The notes beneath the pieces are model-generated. The model saw nothing but the letters and a program-made list of their open reading frames with translations. It was not told the origin of the DNA and made no database searches. From positions 62,001 through 126,000 of the forward strand of contig JAZRXM010000001.1 in assembly GCA_045600205.1 (NCBI GenBank): a stretch of 64,000 nt of DNA, in the 5' to 3' direction. Within the stretch, counting starts at the first letter, position 1. Every line of letters begins with the position of its first letter. This DNA comes from Firm-04 sp045600205. GTDB lineage: Bacteria > Bacillota > Clostridia > Oscillospirales > Ruminococcaceae. The translations under genes and the position numbers were made by a program. Below, piece after piece: positions 1-9,078 of this stretch.

Positions 1-1244
1 AAGATGCCCAGCGGATCATCAAACTTCTCATCAGGCAGAGCATTGAAATCAATGCCTGCACGGTCGATCATGCGACCAAGCTCACGGGTAGTGAGTGCAT
101 AGTCGATATCGGGAACGCCTGCTGCGGACTGATCCGGTCTGCCCATTTCGAATTTCTTCGCGGTGCAGGGCATGATCGATACGCAGACGATATCCTTGGG
201 ATCCCAGCCCATCTTCTCAGCGAAGTAGGTCTTGGTGACAGCACCGAACATCTGCTGCGGGCTCTTGCAGGTGGAGAGGTTCGGGATCAGATCAGGATAG
301 TAGTGCTCGCAGAACTTGACCCAGCCGGGAGAGCAGGAGGTGATCATCGGGAGAACGCCCTTATTCTGGACGCGCTCGAGCAGCTCGGTGCCTTCCTCAA
401 GGATGGTCAGGTCAGCGGTGAAGTTGGTATCGAATACGAAGTCGAAGCCCAGACGCTTGAGGGCAGCGACCATCTTGCCCTCAACATTGGTGCCGATGGG
501 ATTGCCGAAGCACTCGCCCAGACCTGCACGGACGGAAGGAGCAGTGTTGACAACAACATGCTTGGAAGGATCTGCGATTGCTGCAAAGACTTCCTCGATG
601 AAGCTCTTTTCAGAGAGTGCGCCTGTCGGGCAGACATTGATGCACTGACCGCAGGATACGCAGGAAGTTTCGCCCAGACCCTTTTCAAATGCGGATGCAA
701 TGTGGGTGGAGAAACCACGATCATTTGCACCGATAACGCCGATACCCTGTGTATGCTCGCAGACTGCGGAGCAGCGGCGGCACAGGATGCACTTGTTGTT
801 ATCGCGGAACATATGGGGAGCGGTTTCGTCGATGGTGTAGGTATTCTTTGCACCATCGTAGTAGCCTGCATCCTCGATGCCCAGATCATTTGCGAGCTTC
901 TGGAGTTCGCAGTTCTTGCTTCTGACGCAGGAGAGGCAGTTTCTCTCGTGGTTGGAGAGGATCAGCTCCATGGTCTTTCTGCGGGAATCGACAACCTTCG
1001 GAGAGTTGGTGAGAACCTCCATACCCTCGGAAACGGGATATACGCAAGCTGCAACGATACGGAAGCCTCTGCCTTCGTTTGCCTCGACCACGCACATACG
1101 GCAGGCACCAATTTCGTTGATGTCCTTGAGGTAGCAAAGGGTCGGGATCGTAACGCCTGCTGCACGGGCGGCTTCGAGAATTGTAGTACCCTTCGGAACT
1201 GCAACAGCCTGACCGTTAATTTTTACATTTACCATATCACTCAT
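1..1244 (-). CDS. hydA: [FeFe] hydrogenase catalytic subunit HydA (3' end beyond window)
   Basis: Catalytic subunit of a multimeric cytoplasmic [FeFe] hydrogenase, which reduces protons with electrons from NADH and ferredoxin. The visible 414 codons show, in order, an N-terminal [2Fe-2S] domain (CYLKDINEIGACRMC), a His-Cys [4Fe-4S] segment (HERNCLSC), two 4-Cys clusters (CILCRRCSAVC and CVSCGQCINVCP), then the H-cluster motifs L1 (TSCSPGW) and L2 (MPCTAKK). The L3 motif and C-terminus lie left of position 1, so an intact end cannot be confirmed. The start follows AAGGAGG at 1252-1258. It is the last gene of hydC-hydB-hydA and begins 15 bp after hydB, so it is almost certainly co-transcribed. 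The domain set fits the NAD-linked, often electron-bifurcating, trimeric group; bifurcation itself is inferred from the family. Confidence 0.95.
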   Translation of the reverse strand, partial: MSDMVNVKINGQAVAVPKGTTILEAARAAGVTIPTLCYLKDINEIGACRMCVVEANEGRGFRIVAACVYPVSEGMEVLTNSPKVVDSRRKTMELILSNHERNCLSCVRSKNCELQKLANDLGIEDAGYYDGAKNTYTIDETAPHMFRDNNKCILCRRCSAVCEHTQGIGVIGANDRGFSTHIASAFEKGLGETSCVSCGQCINVCPTGALSEKSFIEEVFAAIADPSKHVVVNTAPSVRAGLGECFGNPIGTNVEGKMVAALKRLGFDFVFDTNFTADLTILEEGTELLERVQNKGVLPMITSCSPGWVKFCEHYYPDLIPNLSTCKSPQQMFGAVTKTYFAEKMGWDPKDIVCVSIMPCTAKKFEMGRPDQSAAGVPDIDYALTTRELGRMIDRAGIDFNALPDEKFDDPLGI

Positions 1245-1258
1245 GCTGTGAAGCCTCC

Positions 1259-3157
1259 TTATTTCTTGCTGATTGCGCCAAACTTACACTTGCTCATGCA
1301 GGCACCGCACTTGACACACTTAGCAGTATCAATTGCCATGGATGCAAGCTTGTGACCTTCTGCGGTGTAATCGGTTCTGGAAATTGCCTCTGCGGGGCAC
1401 TGCTTTGCGCACATACCGCAGCCGATGCACTTGTCCTTGTCGATCTCGAAGTGGAGCAGCGACTTGCAGACGCCTGCCGGGCACTTCTTATCCACAATGT
1501 GAGCGATGTACTCGTCGCGGAAATAACGGAGGGTGGAGAGAACGGGGTTCGGAGCCGTCTGACCCAGACCGCAGAGAGAGTTTGCCTTGATATAGTTGCA
1601 GAGTTCTTCGAGCTTGTCGAGGTCTTCGAGGGTGCCGTTGCCGCTGGTGATCTTTTCGAGAATTTCGTACATTCTCTTGGTACCGATACGGCAGGGTGTG
1701 CACTTACCGCAGGACTCATCAACGGTGAACTGGAGGAAGAACTTTGCGATATCGACCATGCAGTTGTCCTCGTCGAGAACGATCAGACCGCCGGAACCCA
1801 TCATGGATCCGATGGCGATAAGGTTATCATAGTCGATCTTGATGTCAAAGTGTTCAGCAGGAATGCAGCCGCCGGAAGGACCACCTGTCTGAGCAGCCTT
1901 GAACTTCTTGCCGTTGGGGATGCCGCCGCCGATTTCTTCGATGACTTCGCGGAGGGTGGTACCCATCGGGATCTCTACCAGACCGGTGTTGTTGATCTTA
2001 CCACCGACTGCGAATACCTTGGTACCCTTGGATTTTTCAGTACCCATAGCGGAGAACCATTCTGCGCCGTTGAGGATGATCTGCGGGATGTTTGCATAGG
2101 TCTCAACGTTGTTCAGGATGGTCGGCTTGCGGAACAGACCTTTTTCTGCCGGGAAAGGCGGACGGGGACGAGGCTCACCGCGGTTGCCCTCGATGGAGGT
2201 CATCAGAGCGGTTTCTTCGCCGCAGACGAATGCGCCTGCACCCAGACGAAGGTCGATATCAAAGCAGAAGTCGGTGCCGAAGATGTTGTTGCCCAGCATA
2301 CCTGCTTCTCTTGCCTGCTTGATGGCGATGCGCAGACGCTCAACAGCGATCGGGTACTCTGCACGGACGTAGATATAGCCCTGCTTTGCGCCGATTGCGT
2401 AGCCTGCGATGCTCATTGCTTCGAGGACAACGTGCGGGTCACCCTCGAGGATGGAACGGTCCATGAATGCGCCGGGGTCGCCCTCGTCGGCGTTGCAGCA
2501 GACGTACTTCATGTCAGCATCGGGAACGAGGTTCTTTGCGAGCTTCCACTTCATACCGGTCGGGAATCCGCCGCCGCCTCTGCCGCGCAGACCGCTGTCG
2601 AGGATCGCCTTGATGACGTCATCCTGCGACATGGTGGTGAGTACCTTGCCCAGTGCTTCGTAGCCGTTACGGCCGATGTACTCGTTGATGTCCTCAGGGT
2701 TGATGACACCGCAGTTACGCAGAGCCAGACGCTGCTGCTTCTTATAGAATGCAGTTTCCTTCAGCGGCTTGATGCCTTCTGCGGTAACGGTTTCCTGATA
2801 GAGGAACTCCTTAACGGGGTTGCCTTCCATGAAATGCTCCTTGACAATGCGCGGGATCTCATCGACATTGACCTTGGAGTAGAAAGTGCCTTCGGGATAT
2901 ACGATCATGATCGGGCCGAGTGCGCACAGACCAAAGCAGCCTGTCTTGACGACCTGAATTTTATCGGTCAGACCATTTGCAGAAAGCTCAGCTTCGAGCT
3001 TCTCAATGACCTTCATGGAGCCGGAAGAAGTACAGCCCGTACCGCCGCAAACCAGAACCTGCTTGTCGTACTTGGAAGCAGCATCTTCGCCTGTGCGAAG
3101 TGCGACTTCTTTCCGCATTTTTTCTCTGATTTCAGCGAGGTCTTGCAGATTATTCAT
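1259..3157 (-). CDS. hydB: NADH-binding flavoprotein subunit of [FeFe] hydrogenase (HydB, NuoF-like)
   Basis: Diaphorase subunit that takes electrons from NADH through FMN and passes them over Fe-S clusters to HydA. In 632 residues it carries a thioredoxin-like [2Fe-2S] domain with four cysteines (C37, C42 and the pair in GCFGLC), the NuoF flavin/NADH core (GRGGGGFPTG near residue 195), an SLBB-like segment, the NuoF [4Fe-4S] motif ESCGKCTPC near 480, and a C-terminal 2x[4Fe-4S] ferredoxin domain (CIGCGMCAKQCP, CVKCGACMSKC). This is the full domain set of HydB proteins, longer than respiratory NuoF. It lies between hydC and hydA, with short gaps on either side. A second, different copy lies at 44138-45904. 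Confidence 0.95.
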   Translation of the reverse strand: MNNLQDLAEIREKMRKEVALRTGEDAASKYDKQVLVCGGTGCTSSGSMKVIEKLEAELSANGLTDKIQVVKTGCFGLCALGPIMIVYPEGTFYSKVNVDEIPRIVKEHFMEGNPVKEFLYQETVTAEGIKPLKETAFYKKQQRLALRNCGVINPEDINEYIGRNGYEALGKVLTTMSQDDVIKAILDSGLRGRGGGGFPTGMKWKLAKNLVPDADMKYVCCNADEGDPGAFMDRSILEGDPHVVLEAMSIAGYAIGAKQGYIYVRAEYPIAVERLRIAIKQAREAGMLGNNIFGTDFCFDIDLRLGAGAFVCGEETALMTSIEGNRGEPRPRPPFPAEKGLFRKPTILNNVETYANIPQIILNGAEWFSAMGTEKSKGTKVFAVGGKINNTGLVEIPMGTTLREVIEEIGGGIPNGKKFKAAQTGGPSGGCIPAEHFDIKIDYDNLIAIGSMMGSGGLIVLDEDNCMVDIAKFFLQFTVDESCGKCTPCRIGTKRMYEILEKITSGNGTLEDLDKLEELCNYIKANSLCGLGQTAPNPVLSTLRYFRDEYIAHIVDKKCPAGVCKSLLHFEIDKDKCIGCGMCAKQCPAEAISRTDYTAEGHKLASMAIDTAKCVKCGACMSKCKFGAISKK

Positions 3158-3193
3158 ATTGTAACCTCCTAATGATTTGGAATTGCTCTGAAA

Positions 3194-3697
3194 TTAGTCA
3201 GCGTATTTTGCGAGGATCTCGTCAATTTCCTCGGGCTTGCCCAGCAATCTGCCGTAAACGTCATCGTTGATCATAAAGACAGGAGCCAGACCGCAGGCAC
3301 CGACACAGCGGCAGTCATCGAGAGAGAACTTGCCGTCGGGGGTGATTTCGCCGACACCGATGCCGAGCTTTTCCTCCAGCAGCTCGAGGACTCTGCCTGA
3401 GCCCTTGACGTAGCAGGCGGTACCGAGGCATACAGAGATGCGGTATTTGCCCTTGGGCGACAGCGTGAACTGTGCGTAGAAGGTGGCAACGCCGAAAACC
3501 TTCTCCAGCGGGATGTTCAGCTGTTCAGCAATAATGGTTTGCACTTCGATCGGGAGATAGCCGTAGATGTCCTGTGCTTTCTGCATGATGGGCATCAGGC
3601 AACCCTGCTGATCCTTGAGCGAAGCGATAACAGCGAGGAGTTCCTTTTCCTGCTGCGGGGTTCCCTGGAACGGGATTGTAGCAATTTTCTTGCTCAT
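3194..3697 (-). CDS. hydC: NuoE-like [2Fe-2S] subunit of [FeFe] hydrogenase (HydC)
   Basis: A 167-residue thioredoxin-like [2Fe-2S] protein, the small subunit of the HydABC complex and homologous to NuoE of complex I. The cluster ligands are visible as C90 and C95 (CLGTAC) followed by C131 and C135 (CVGAC). The family signatures YGYLP and GVATFYAQF precede them. It is the first gene of the operon, 36 bp ahead of hydB. Its start follows a TATAAGGAGGAA-type ribosome site. A promoter at 3870-3898 implies a leader of about 165 nt with two hairpins. Confidence 0.94.
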   Translation of the reverse strand: MSKKIATIPFQGTPQQEKELLAVIASLKDQQGCLMPIMQKAQDIYGYLPIEVQTIIAEQLNIPLEKVFGVATFYAQFTLSPKGKYRISVCLGTACYVKGSGRVLELLEEKLGIGVGEITPDGKFSLDDCRCVGACGLAPVFMINDDVYGRLLGKPEEIDEILAKYAD

Positions 3698-3862
3698 GAA
3701 ACCGTTTCCTCCTTATAATAAGAATCGGGTGATACTGATAGTGGGACTGTGCGGAATTGCAGACAGTCCTGCCACGCTCCTGCGGGCGGGGAGAGGGTGT
3801 GCTGTATGAAAAAACACGGTATCGCTCGGGCATACAGCACGAAAAATCCGACGACACCACAC
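3698..3862 (-). promoter_or_regulatory. structured 5' leader of the hydCBA operon
   Basis: Between the predicted transcription start near 3863 and the hydC start codon, two inverted repeats are visible. One is a perfect 10-bp stem, GTGCTGTATG (3799-3808) with CATACAGCAC (3831-3840). The other is a 7-bp stem, ggactgt (3744-3750) with acagtcc (3763-3769). Neither is directly followed by a U-run in the transcript. I do not recognise a known riboswitch. It could be an unknown cis-acting RNA or simply a stabilising leader. Confidence 0.4.
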
Positions 3863-3869
3863 TCTGATA

Positions 3870-3898
3870 ATTTTACTACTTTTGCAACAAAAAATCAA
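3870..3898 (-). promoter_or_regulatory. sigma-A type promoter for hydCBA
   Basis: On the minus strand TTGATT and TAAAAT are separated by exactly 17 bp. Transcription would start near 3863, about 165 nt before hydC. No clear Rex-type redox operator was seen beside it. Confidence 0.6.
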
Positions 3899-4300
3899 GA
3901 GGTAAAGATGCACAACAATCATTTGTAATTTTGTGTGATTCCATGAACAATCCCGTTGATATCAATAAAACGCGCGTAAATACAGCAAAAACAAGAATAA
4001 GTTTTCTGCAAAAACTGTACGCCGCACGCGGACAGTTGTTGTTTTATGTCAAAAAATATTTTTGTGGAAGAAAAATTGGCAGAATCTGTCAGTGCGGGAG
4101 CGCAAAAGGACATTGCGGGGAGGGATTTTACGGCGATGCGTTGTGCCCTGAATTCGACAGCATTCGCAGAAGATTTTCAGTTTCGCAGGTATTTTTTTCA
4201 TCCGCAGGCATATTTTCAAAAATCACCTCATAGAGTATAAGCGGCGGGTTTTTCCCCGCATTCTAAAAACACCTGAACGAAAGCGATAGGAGGACAAAAA
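3899..4300. other. intergenic region with no supported gene
   Basis: This AT-rich stretch lies between the divergent hydCBA promoter and the S1-domain gene. Open frames here (for example 3931-4233) lack a ribosome site and recognisable protein features. A promoter for the gene at 4301 must lie here, but no match of good quality was found. Confidence 0.5.
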
Positions 4301-5239
4301 ATGAACCAATCAACCTGTTTTTTACCAGAGGGCAGTCTGCTGGAATCCCCACAGAATGCCAATGCCCTGCGCTCGGAAGCCTCCCTGCGGGAAGCCATGC
4401 AGAATGGTCAGCGATTGGAAGCACGCGTCAGAGTCTGCGACGGAAGCCACAATCTGCACGTTGATCTGCCCTGTATGCGCGGTCTGATTCCGCGTGCGGA
4501 GGGCGCACTCGGCATCAGCGAGGGCACCACCCGCGATATTGCACTGATTTCTCGGGTCAATAAGCCCGTCTGCTTCTCGGTCCTGCGCATTGACCACGAC
4601 GAAAACGGTGCGCCCCTTGCGGTACTTTCCCGAAGAATGCAGCAGGAACAATGTCAGAATGCGTACATCAGCAGGCTGCGGGCAGGGGATGTCATTCCCG
4701 CAAAAGTGACGCATCTTGCACCGTTTGGCTGCTTTGTGGATATCGGCTGCGGTGTGCCGTCTTTGATTCCGATTGATGCCATCTCGATCTCGCGCATTTC
4801 GCATCCTGCGGACAGATTCCGTATCGGGCAGGAGATTCGTGTGATGGTCAAGGGGTTTGAAAACGGGCGTGTGCTGCTGACGCATAAGGAATTGCTTGGC
4901 ACATGGGCGGAGAATGCTGCGTGTTTTCAGGCGGGAGAAACGGTTGCGGGCATTATCCGCTCGGTGGAGGATTACGGAATTTTTGTGGAATTGTCACCGA
5001 ATCTGGCAGGGCTTGCAGATTTGCGCAGCGGAATCCGTGTCGGGCAGCATGCGAGTGTGTACATCAAGAGCATTGTGCCGGAGCGCATGAAAATCAAGCT
5101 GGCGATCGTGGATGTATTTGATGAGAGTTGTGCGCCGCCGCCGATGAAATATTTCTATGAGGGGACGCATATGGAAAGCTGGGTTTATACGCCGCCGCTG
5201 GCAAAGCGACAGATCGCAACCTGTTTTGAAGAATCATAA
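4301..5239 (+). CDS. S1-domain RNA-binding protein
   Basis: A 312-residue protein made of S1/OB-fold repeats. Repeat one (about residues 34-115) is degenerate. Repeat two (about 125-205) has the typical core with VTHLAPFGCFVDIG. Repeat three (about 209-272) has VEDYGIFVEL. Proteins of this layout are often annotated as ribosomal protein S1 in Clostridia, but it lacks the six repeats of the proteobacterial protein. It probably binds mRNA or aids translation; the exact role is not shown by the sequence. The start follows GATAGGAGGAC. It is a single-gene unit closed by the terminator at 5260-5306. Confidence 0.8.
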   Translation: MNQSTCFLPEGSLLESPQNANALRSEASLREAMQNGQRLEARVRVCDGSHNLHVDLPCMRGLIPRAEGALGISEGTTRDIALISRVNKPVCFSVLRIDHDENGAPLAVLSRRMQQEQCQNAYISRLRAGDVIPAKVTHLAPFGCFVDIGCGVPSLIPIDAISISRISHPADRFRIGQEIRVMVKGFENGRVLLTHKELLGTWAENAACFQAGETVAGIIRSVEDYGIFVELSPNLAGLADLRSGIRVGQHASVYIKSIVPERMKIKLAIVDVFDESCAPPPMKYFYEGTHMESWVYTPPLAKRQIATCFEES

Positions 5240-5259
5240 TCTTCTTTCATGAAGCACAT

Positions 5260-5306
5260 AAAAAAGCTTTACTCGATGATATGAGAAAATCGAGTAAAGC
5301 TTTTTT
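5260..5306. terminator. bidirectional terminator
   Basis: A perfect 18-bp inverted repeat, aaaaaagctttactcgat with its complement, around an 11-nt loop. It gives a hairpin followed by a U-run on either strand. It separates the S1 gene (plus) from the acyl carrier protein gene (minus). Confidence 0.9.
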
Positions 5307-5317
5307 GATGGATGCAC

Positions 5318-5563
5318 TTAAAATTTTCCGCGCTCTGCTACGATATCCGCAAGTTCTCCGACATTCTTCATGCCCGAAACCTCACGCATCTGGAAACGCA
5401 TTTTGAATTTCGCTTCAATCTCCGAAATCAGATTGAAATGCTCTACGCTGTCCCAGCCGTCTACGTCCGCAGCAGTCGTTTCTGCCGTCAGCTCAATGCT
5501 CTCGTCATCGAAAACATCTCGGAAAATCGGGGTCAGCAGCTCCAATACCTCTGCCTGTGTCAT
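5318..5563 (-). CDS. acyl carrier protein of a surface acylation cassette
   Basis: An 81-residue acidic protein with the phosphopantetheine attachment motif GWDSVEHF, where the serine would carry the prosthetic group. Length and motif fit a stand-alone acyl carrier protein. It is the last gene of a three-gene minus-strand unit after an MBOAT acyltransferase (7558-8970) and a DHHW protein (5593-7539). This context suggests it supplies or receives acyl groups for modification of a cell-surface polymer, in the manner of DltC with DltB. A role in fatty-acid synthesis is less likely because no fab genes are nearby. Confidence 0.85.
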   Translation of the reverse strand: MTQAEVLELLTPIFRDVFDDESIELTAETTAADVDGWDSVEHFNLISEIEAKFKMRFQMREVSGMKNVGELADIVAERGKF

Positions 5564-5592
5564 TTGTGTTGCCTCCAGTTTGTTCTCTTTTT

Positions 5593-7539
5593 TTATTGTC
5601 TGCGGATTTTTTCAATCTGCTTGCAATTGCCGCCTGTTGCACTGAATGTGTTCATCGCAAACAAAACGTCAGTTGCACCGACATTTTTAATGTATTTCAC
5701 CGCATTTTTCTTGAAATAGCGGATGTCTACCACATAGATATCCTCAAAGGATGAGGTCAGCCAAGGAATCAGCGCGTTGCCGTAGCTGTCCTTGAACACA
5801 ACGAGCTTTCTGCCGTTTTTGACCTCTGTTTCTACGTGCGTGACACGGTCATCGCCGCCCAGATATACCAAATACCAGTTGACGGGCGCACCCAGCGTAT
5901 CGATGTTCATCAGCAGATTGCCCTTGCGCTCTGCGCCCAGACTGCGGTTATAGTACGTGGTGGTAATGCTTGCGTGCGGCTGATAGAAGAAGAAGTCTTC
6001 GGGGTTGTTCTTGATCGTAATGTCGCCCGAATAGCCGTACATCGTGCCGACATATCCCTCGCGCACGACCTTGTCGTATTCGGACATGGGTGCAAACGGA
6101 ACACGCGCTGTTGCTGCAAATTCCTCTGCTGCGTAAAACGCACCCAGCGCAGACCAGTGGTGGTCTGTGCGCATATAAATGTACTCGTCTTTGTGCGGCA
6201 TCAGCGCACCGTAGGCGTCTACGGGCGTGACCCCCGCCAGATAGGCGTTGATATGCTCGATGTTGTCCTTTTCGCTGCCGATGAGCTTTTTGAATTCATC
6301 GGGTGTATAGAAAGAACAGGGCGTCGGCACAACCATGGAGTACACATTGACGTCATCATCCAGTGCTGCCTTGTATTTGCTAAGGGAAAGCGCATAATTC
6401 TCGCCGACCGCAAAACTGCCGCCGTAAAGCGAAATGGCACGCTTCTGATAAATCAGGATGTTGTTGGAAAGCTCGCCGCCCTCCTCGTCCTCCGCGGAAA
6501 CAGGTGCTTCCGTGGTGGTCTGCATGGATACGGTCGTGGTCGGGGCGGTTGTTCCTGACTGCATGGCCGCTTCCGTTGTGGATACAGGTGCCGTTGTGGT
6601 GACGGCAGGGCCGCTTTCATAGCGTTGCAGCACCGCACCGTGCAGGACCGCATCATCATCGCTCTGCATTCCGAAATGTTTGCGCAGGGATGCAGTCATA
6701 TTTTTAAATACGGAACGAAACGGTACCGTGTCATCGTAATAATTGGTGATGCCTTCGGTATATTCGCCGCTCAGATAGGATTCTACTGTAAAATCAGGCT
6801 TTTCCGCAAGTGCGCGGTTCTCGATTTCTGAAACGGTCGGACGCTCCAGCACCACCATGCCGATGGCAATGCAGGATACCAGAAGGGTGCAGACTGCGAT
6901 GTTGACCGTACCAAGCACACGCTCGATGCGAGGGAGCGCTTTCTTTGCGGCAAATGCTGATGCATCGCGCTGAAAGGCACGTTCTGAGCGTTTGCGCAGT
7001 TTTTTGACCGTTTTTCTGGCGGCTTTGGTTTCTGCGGCATACTGCTCGGCTGCCTGTTCCTGCGCAGCATCGCGGTAGGCTTCCAGTTTTTTCTGGCGGT
7101 TGCGCGCTTCCTCTGCCGCATAGGCTGACGCTAAGGAATTTGCGGCTTCTGCGGCGGCTTTTCGGGTACGCTCCAGATTCTTTCGCGTGGTATCGGAAAC
7201 TTTTGTAAAGGTACGTCCCGCTGCGCTGCGGGTCGAATCGGATACTTTGGTAATGGTGCGCTCTGCCGCCTCAAAGATCGCCTTTGCCTCGGCAGCGGCT
7301 TTTCTGCGGACATCGCGGGTTTTGGCAGCGGCAGCCTCACGGCGGACCGCTCTTGCATTGGCAACTGCCTCACGATGCTCCTGGCGGCTTGTATCGGGCA
7401 TTTGCGGAATGGAAATGTCAATATTGTTGGTATCATTGCCGAGCAGACTGGACGCGGAGCGGGGTTTTGGCGGTTCCGTCGGTTCAATCTGCACGTCTAT
7501 CTGCGTCTGATCGTTGCCCAGTAGACTGGAATCCAGCAT
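5593..7539 (-). CDS. DHHW/AlgX-like membrane protein with large cytoplasmic coiled-coil domain
   Basis: A 648-residue protein. Residues 1-210 are rich in Ala, Arg, Lys and Glu and look like coiled coil; they begin with SSLLGND twice (near residues 4 and 31). One membrane segment lies at about 213-234. The outer part has a Thr-rich stretch (about 310-350) and then an AlgX/DHHW-type SGNH-like domain. Key motifs are D459-H460-H461-W462 and KDSYGN (K583, D584, S585). DHHW proteins sit beside MBOAT acyltransferases and are thought to transfer acyl groups outside the membrane. The long cytoplasmic N-terminus is unusual for this family. It might bind the acyl carrier protein or localise the complex, but that is inference. 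Confidence 0.82.
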   Translation of the reverse strand: MLDSSLLGNDQTQIDVQIEPTEPPKPRSASSLLGNDTNNIDISIPQMPDTSRQEHREAVANARAVRREAAAAKTRDVRRKAAAEAKAIFEAAERTITKVSDSTRSAAGRTFTKVSDTTRKNLERTRKAAAEAANSLASAYAAEEARNRQKKLEAYRDAAQEQAAEQYAAETKAARKTVKKLRKRSERAFQRDASAFAAKKALPRIERVLGTVNIAVCTLLVSCIAIGMVVLERPTVSEIENRALAEKPDFTVESYLSGEYTEGITNYYDDTVPFRSVFKNMTASLRKHFGMQSDDDAVLHGAVLQRYESGPAVTTTAPVSTTEAAMQSGTTAPTTTVSMQTTTEAPVSAEDEEGGELSNNILIYQKRAISLYGGSFAVGENYALSLSKYKAALDDDVNVYSMVVPTPCSFYTPDEFKKLIGSEKDNIEHINAYLAGVTPVDAYGALMPHKDEYIYMRTDHHWSALGAFYAAEEFAATARVPFAPMSEYDKVVREGYVGTMYGYSGDITIKNNPEDFFFYQPHASITTTYYNRSLGAERKGNLLMNIDTLGAPVNWYLVYLGGDDRVTHVETEVKNGRKLVVFKDSYGNALIPWLTSSFEDIYVVDIRYFKKNAVKYIKNVGATDVLFAMNTFSATGGNCKQIEKIRRQ

Positions 7540-7557
7540 GGGACTACGCTCCTTTCG

Positions 7558-8970
7558 TCAGAATCGGAAATAAAGGAAGGGGTTGTTGGTCGCATCGACC
7601 AGCAGAATGCTGCTGACCAGCAACAGTACTGCATTGATGATGACCTGCGCGGAGCCGATGAATACGGCGGCACTGCGATGTTTTTCCTTTGCGGTTTGCA
7701 GTGCGTTGCATAGCGGGAAACAGCAGAGGACCGCTACAAGAAGCAGCCAGCAGTTGTTGCGCAGAGAGAGTTCCGTGACGGAATCCATGACGGCATTGCC
7801 GTTCAGACCAATGAGATTCCGCAGAAACTGCAACAACTTTCCGAAGTCCTCAAAATAAAAAATGCCGAACCCGATGAAAATAACGATTTTACTGTAAATG
7901 TGTCGAATTACGACAGGGATTTTCTTGATGCGCTTTTTGCCGATCAGCTGCTCAATCAGAATGAACAGACCGAAGTAAAGTCCCCAGATGACGAAATTCC
8001 AGCTTGCACCGTGCCAGAGTCCCGTGCAGAACCAGACAAGGAACAAACCGCCGTATTTGCGGCGTTTTCCGAAAATCGGGACGTAAAGCAGGTAATCGCG
8101 GAAAAACGTGCCGAGAGAAATATGCCATCTCTGCCAGAATTCGGAGATATCGCGGCAGAGAAACGGATGATTGAAGTTTTCATCAAAATGGAAGCCGAAC
8201 AGGTAGCCCATACCGATTGCCATGTCGGAATATCCAGAAAAATCGAAATAAATCTGCATCGCGTAGACAATAACGGCATACCATGTGCCAACAACCGAAA
8301 GCTGCGGGATATCACTGCCGAAAAAGGCATCCACAATGGTCGAGAGGTTGTTTGCCAGAATGACTTTTTTCGCAAGGCCAAGAATCACACGGGTAATGCC
8401 GTTGCTGAAATCGGTGAGCGTGACACTGCGCTCGCGGATTTCCCGCTCGATCGTGCTGTAACGGACAATGGGACCTGCGACAAGTTGCGGAAACATCGAA
8501 ATATAAAGCAAAAACCGAAACGGATTACGCTGCCGCTCCACTTTGCCCCAGTAAAGGTCAATGATGTACGAGAGAATCTGGAAGGTGTAAAAACTGATGC
8601 CGATGGGCAGCGTCAACTGTGGGACAGGCAGCCGGACATTCGGAATCAGATTGAGATTTTCAACAATGAATGCGCTGTATTTGAATACTCCCAGCAGCCC
8701 GATATTGAATATCAGGCTGAACACAAACAGAAATTTGCAAAGACTATCCCGTTTTCTGTCCTGACAGGCACCGATGCCAAGTCCGAGCAGATAGTTTACC
8801 AAAACGCTGCCGAGCAGCAAGAGAATATAAACGGGTTCCCCCCATGCGTAAAACACGAGGGAAAAAATGATCAATACCGCGTTTTTCAGCCGTAAAGACC
8901 GAAAAAGCCCGTAGCACAGCAGGCATACGGGCAGAAACAGGTATAGAAAGATCAGGCTTGAAAAAACCAT
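7558..8970 (-). CDS. MBOAT-family membrane O-acyltransferase
   Basis: A 470-residue polytopic membrane protein of the AlgI/DltB type. It moves acyl groups across the membrane for O-acylation of a polysaccharide or similar surface polymer. The conserved stretches FWQRWHISLG and LWHGASWNF contain the invariant histidines of the family. I start it at MVFSSLIFLY because GCAGGAGC lies just upstream; a longer frame reaching 9120 would cross its own promoter. It opens the operon with the DHHW protein (18 bp gap) and the acyl carrier protein. The substrate polymer is unknown; no glycosyltransferases are nearby. Confidence 0.92.
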   Translation of the reverse strand: MVFSSLIFLYLFLPVCLLCYGLFRSLRLKNAVLIIFSLVFYAWGEPVYILLLLGSVLVNYLLGLGIGACQDRKRDSLCKFLFVFSLIFNIGLLGVFKYSAFIVENLNLIPNVRLPVPQLTLPIGISFYTFQILSYIIDLYWGKVERQRNPFRFLLYISMFPQLVAGPIVRYSTIEREIRERSVTLTDFSNGITRVILGLAKKVILANNLSTIVDAFFGSDIPQLSVVGTWYAVIVYAMQIYFDFSGYSDMAIGMGYLFGFHFDENFNHPFLCRDISEFWQRWHISLGTFFRDYLLYVPIFGKRRKYGGLFLVWFCTGLWHGASWNFVIWGLYFGLFILIEQLIGKKRIKKIPVVIRHIYSKIVIFIGFGIFYFEDFGKLLQFLRNLIGLNGNAVMDSVTELSLRNNCWLLLVAVLCCFPLCNALQTAKEKHRSAAVFIGSAQVIINAVLLLVSSILLVDATNNPFLYFRF

Positions 8971-9078
8971 TTTAGAAGCTCCTGCGTTTGTTTTGTTCTG
9001 TACGTATCTATCTTTTTCTATATATATGTGGTCAGACTGTCCGTGTGCGCAGGACAATCCGCCGATATGTCTTTCGAT

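Noticed and set aside
303..1355. Long plus-strand open frame opposite hydA
   Set aside because: It is the mirror of a conserved hydrogenase gene. High GC at codon position three on the true strand opens antisense frames; no ribosome site or recognisable domain supports it.
3931..4233. 100-codon frame in the gap before the S1-domain gene
   Set aside because: No ribosome site, no domain, low-complexity AT-rich sequence.
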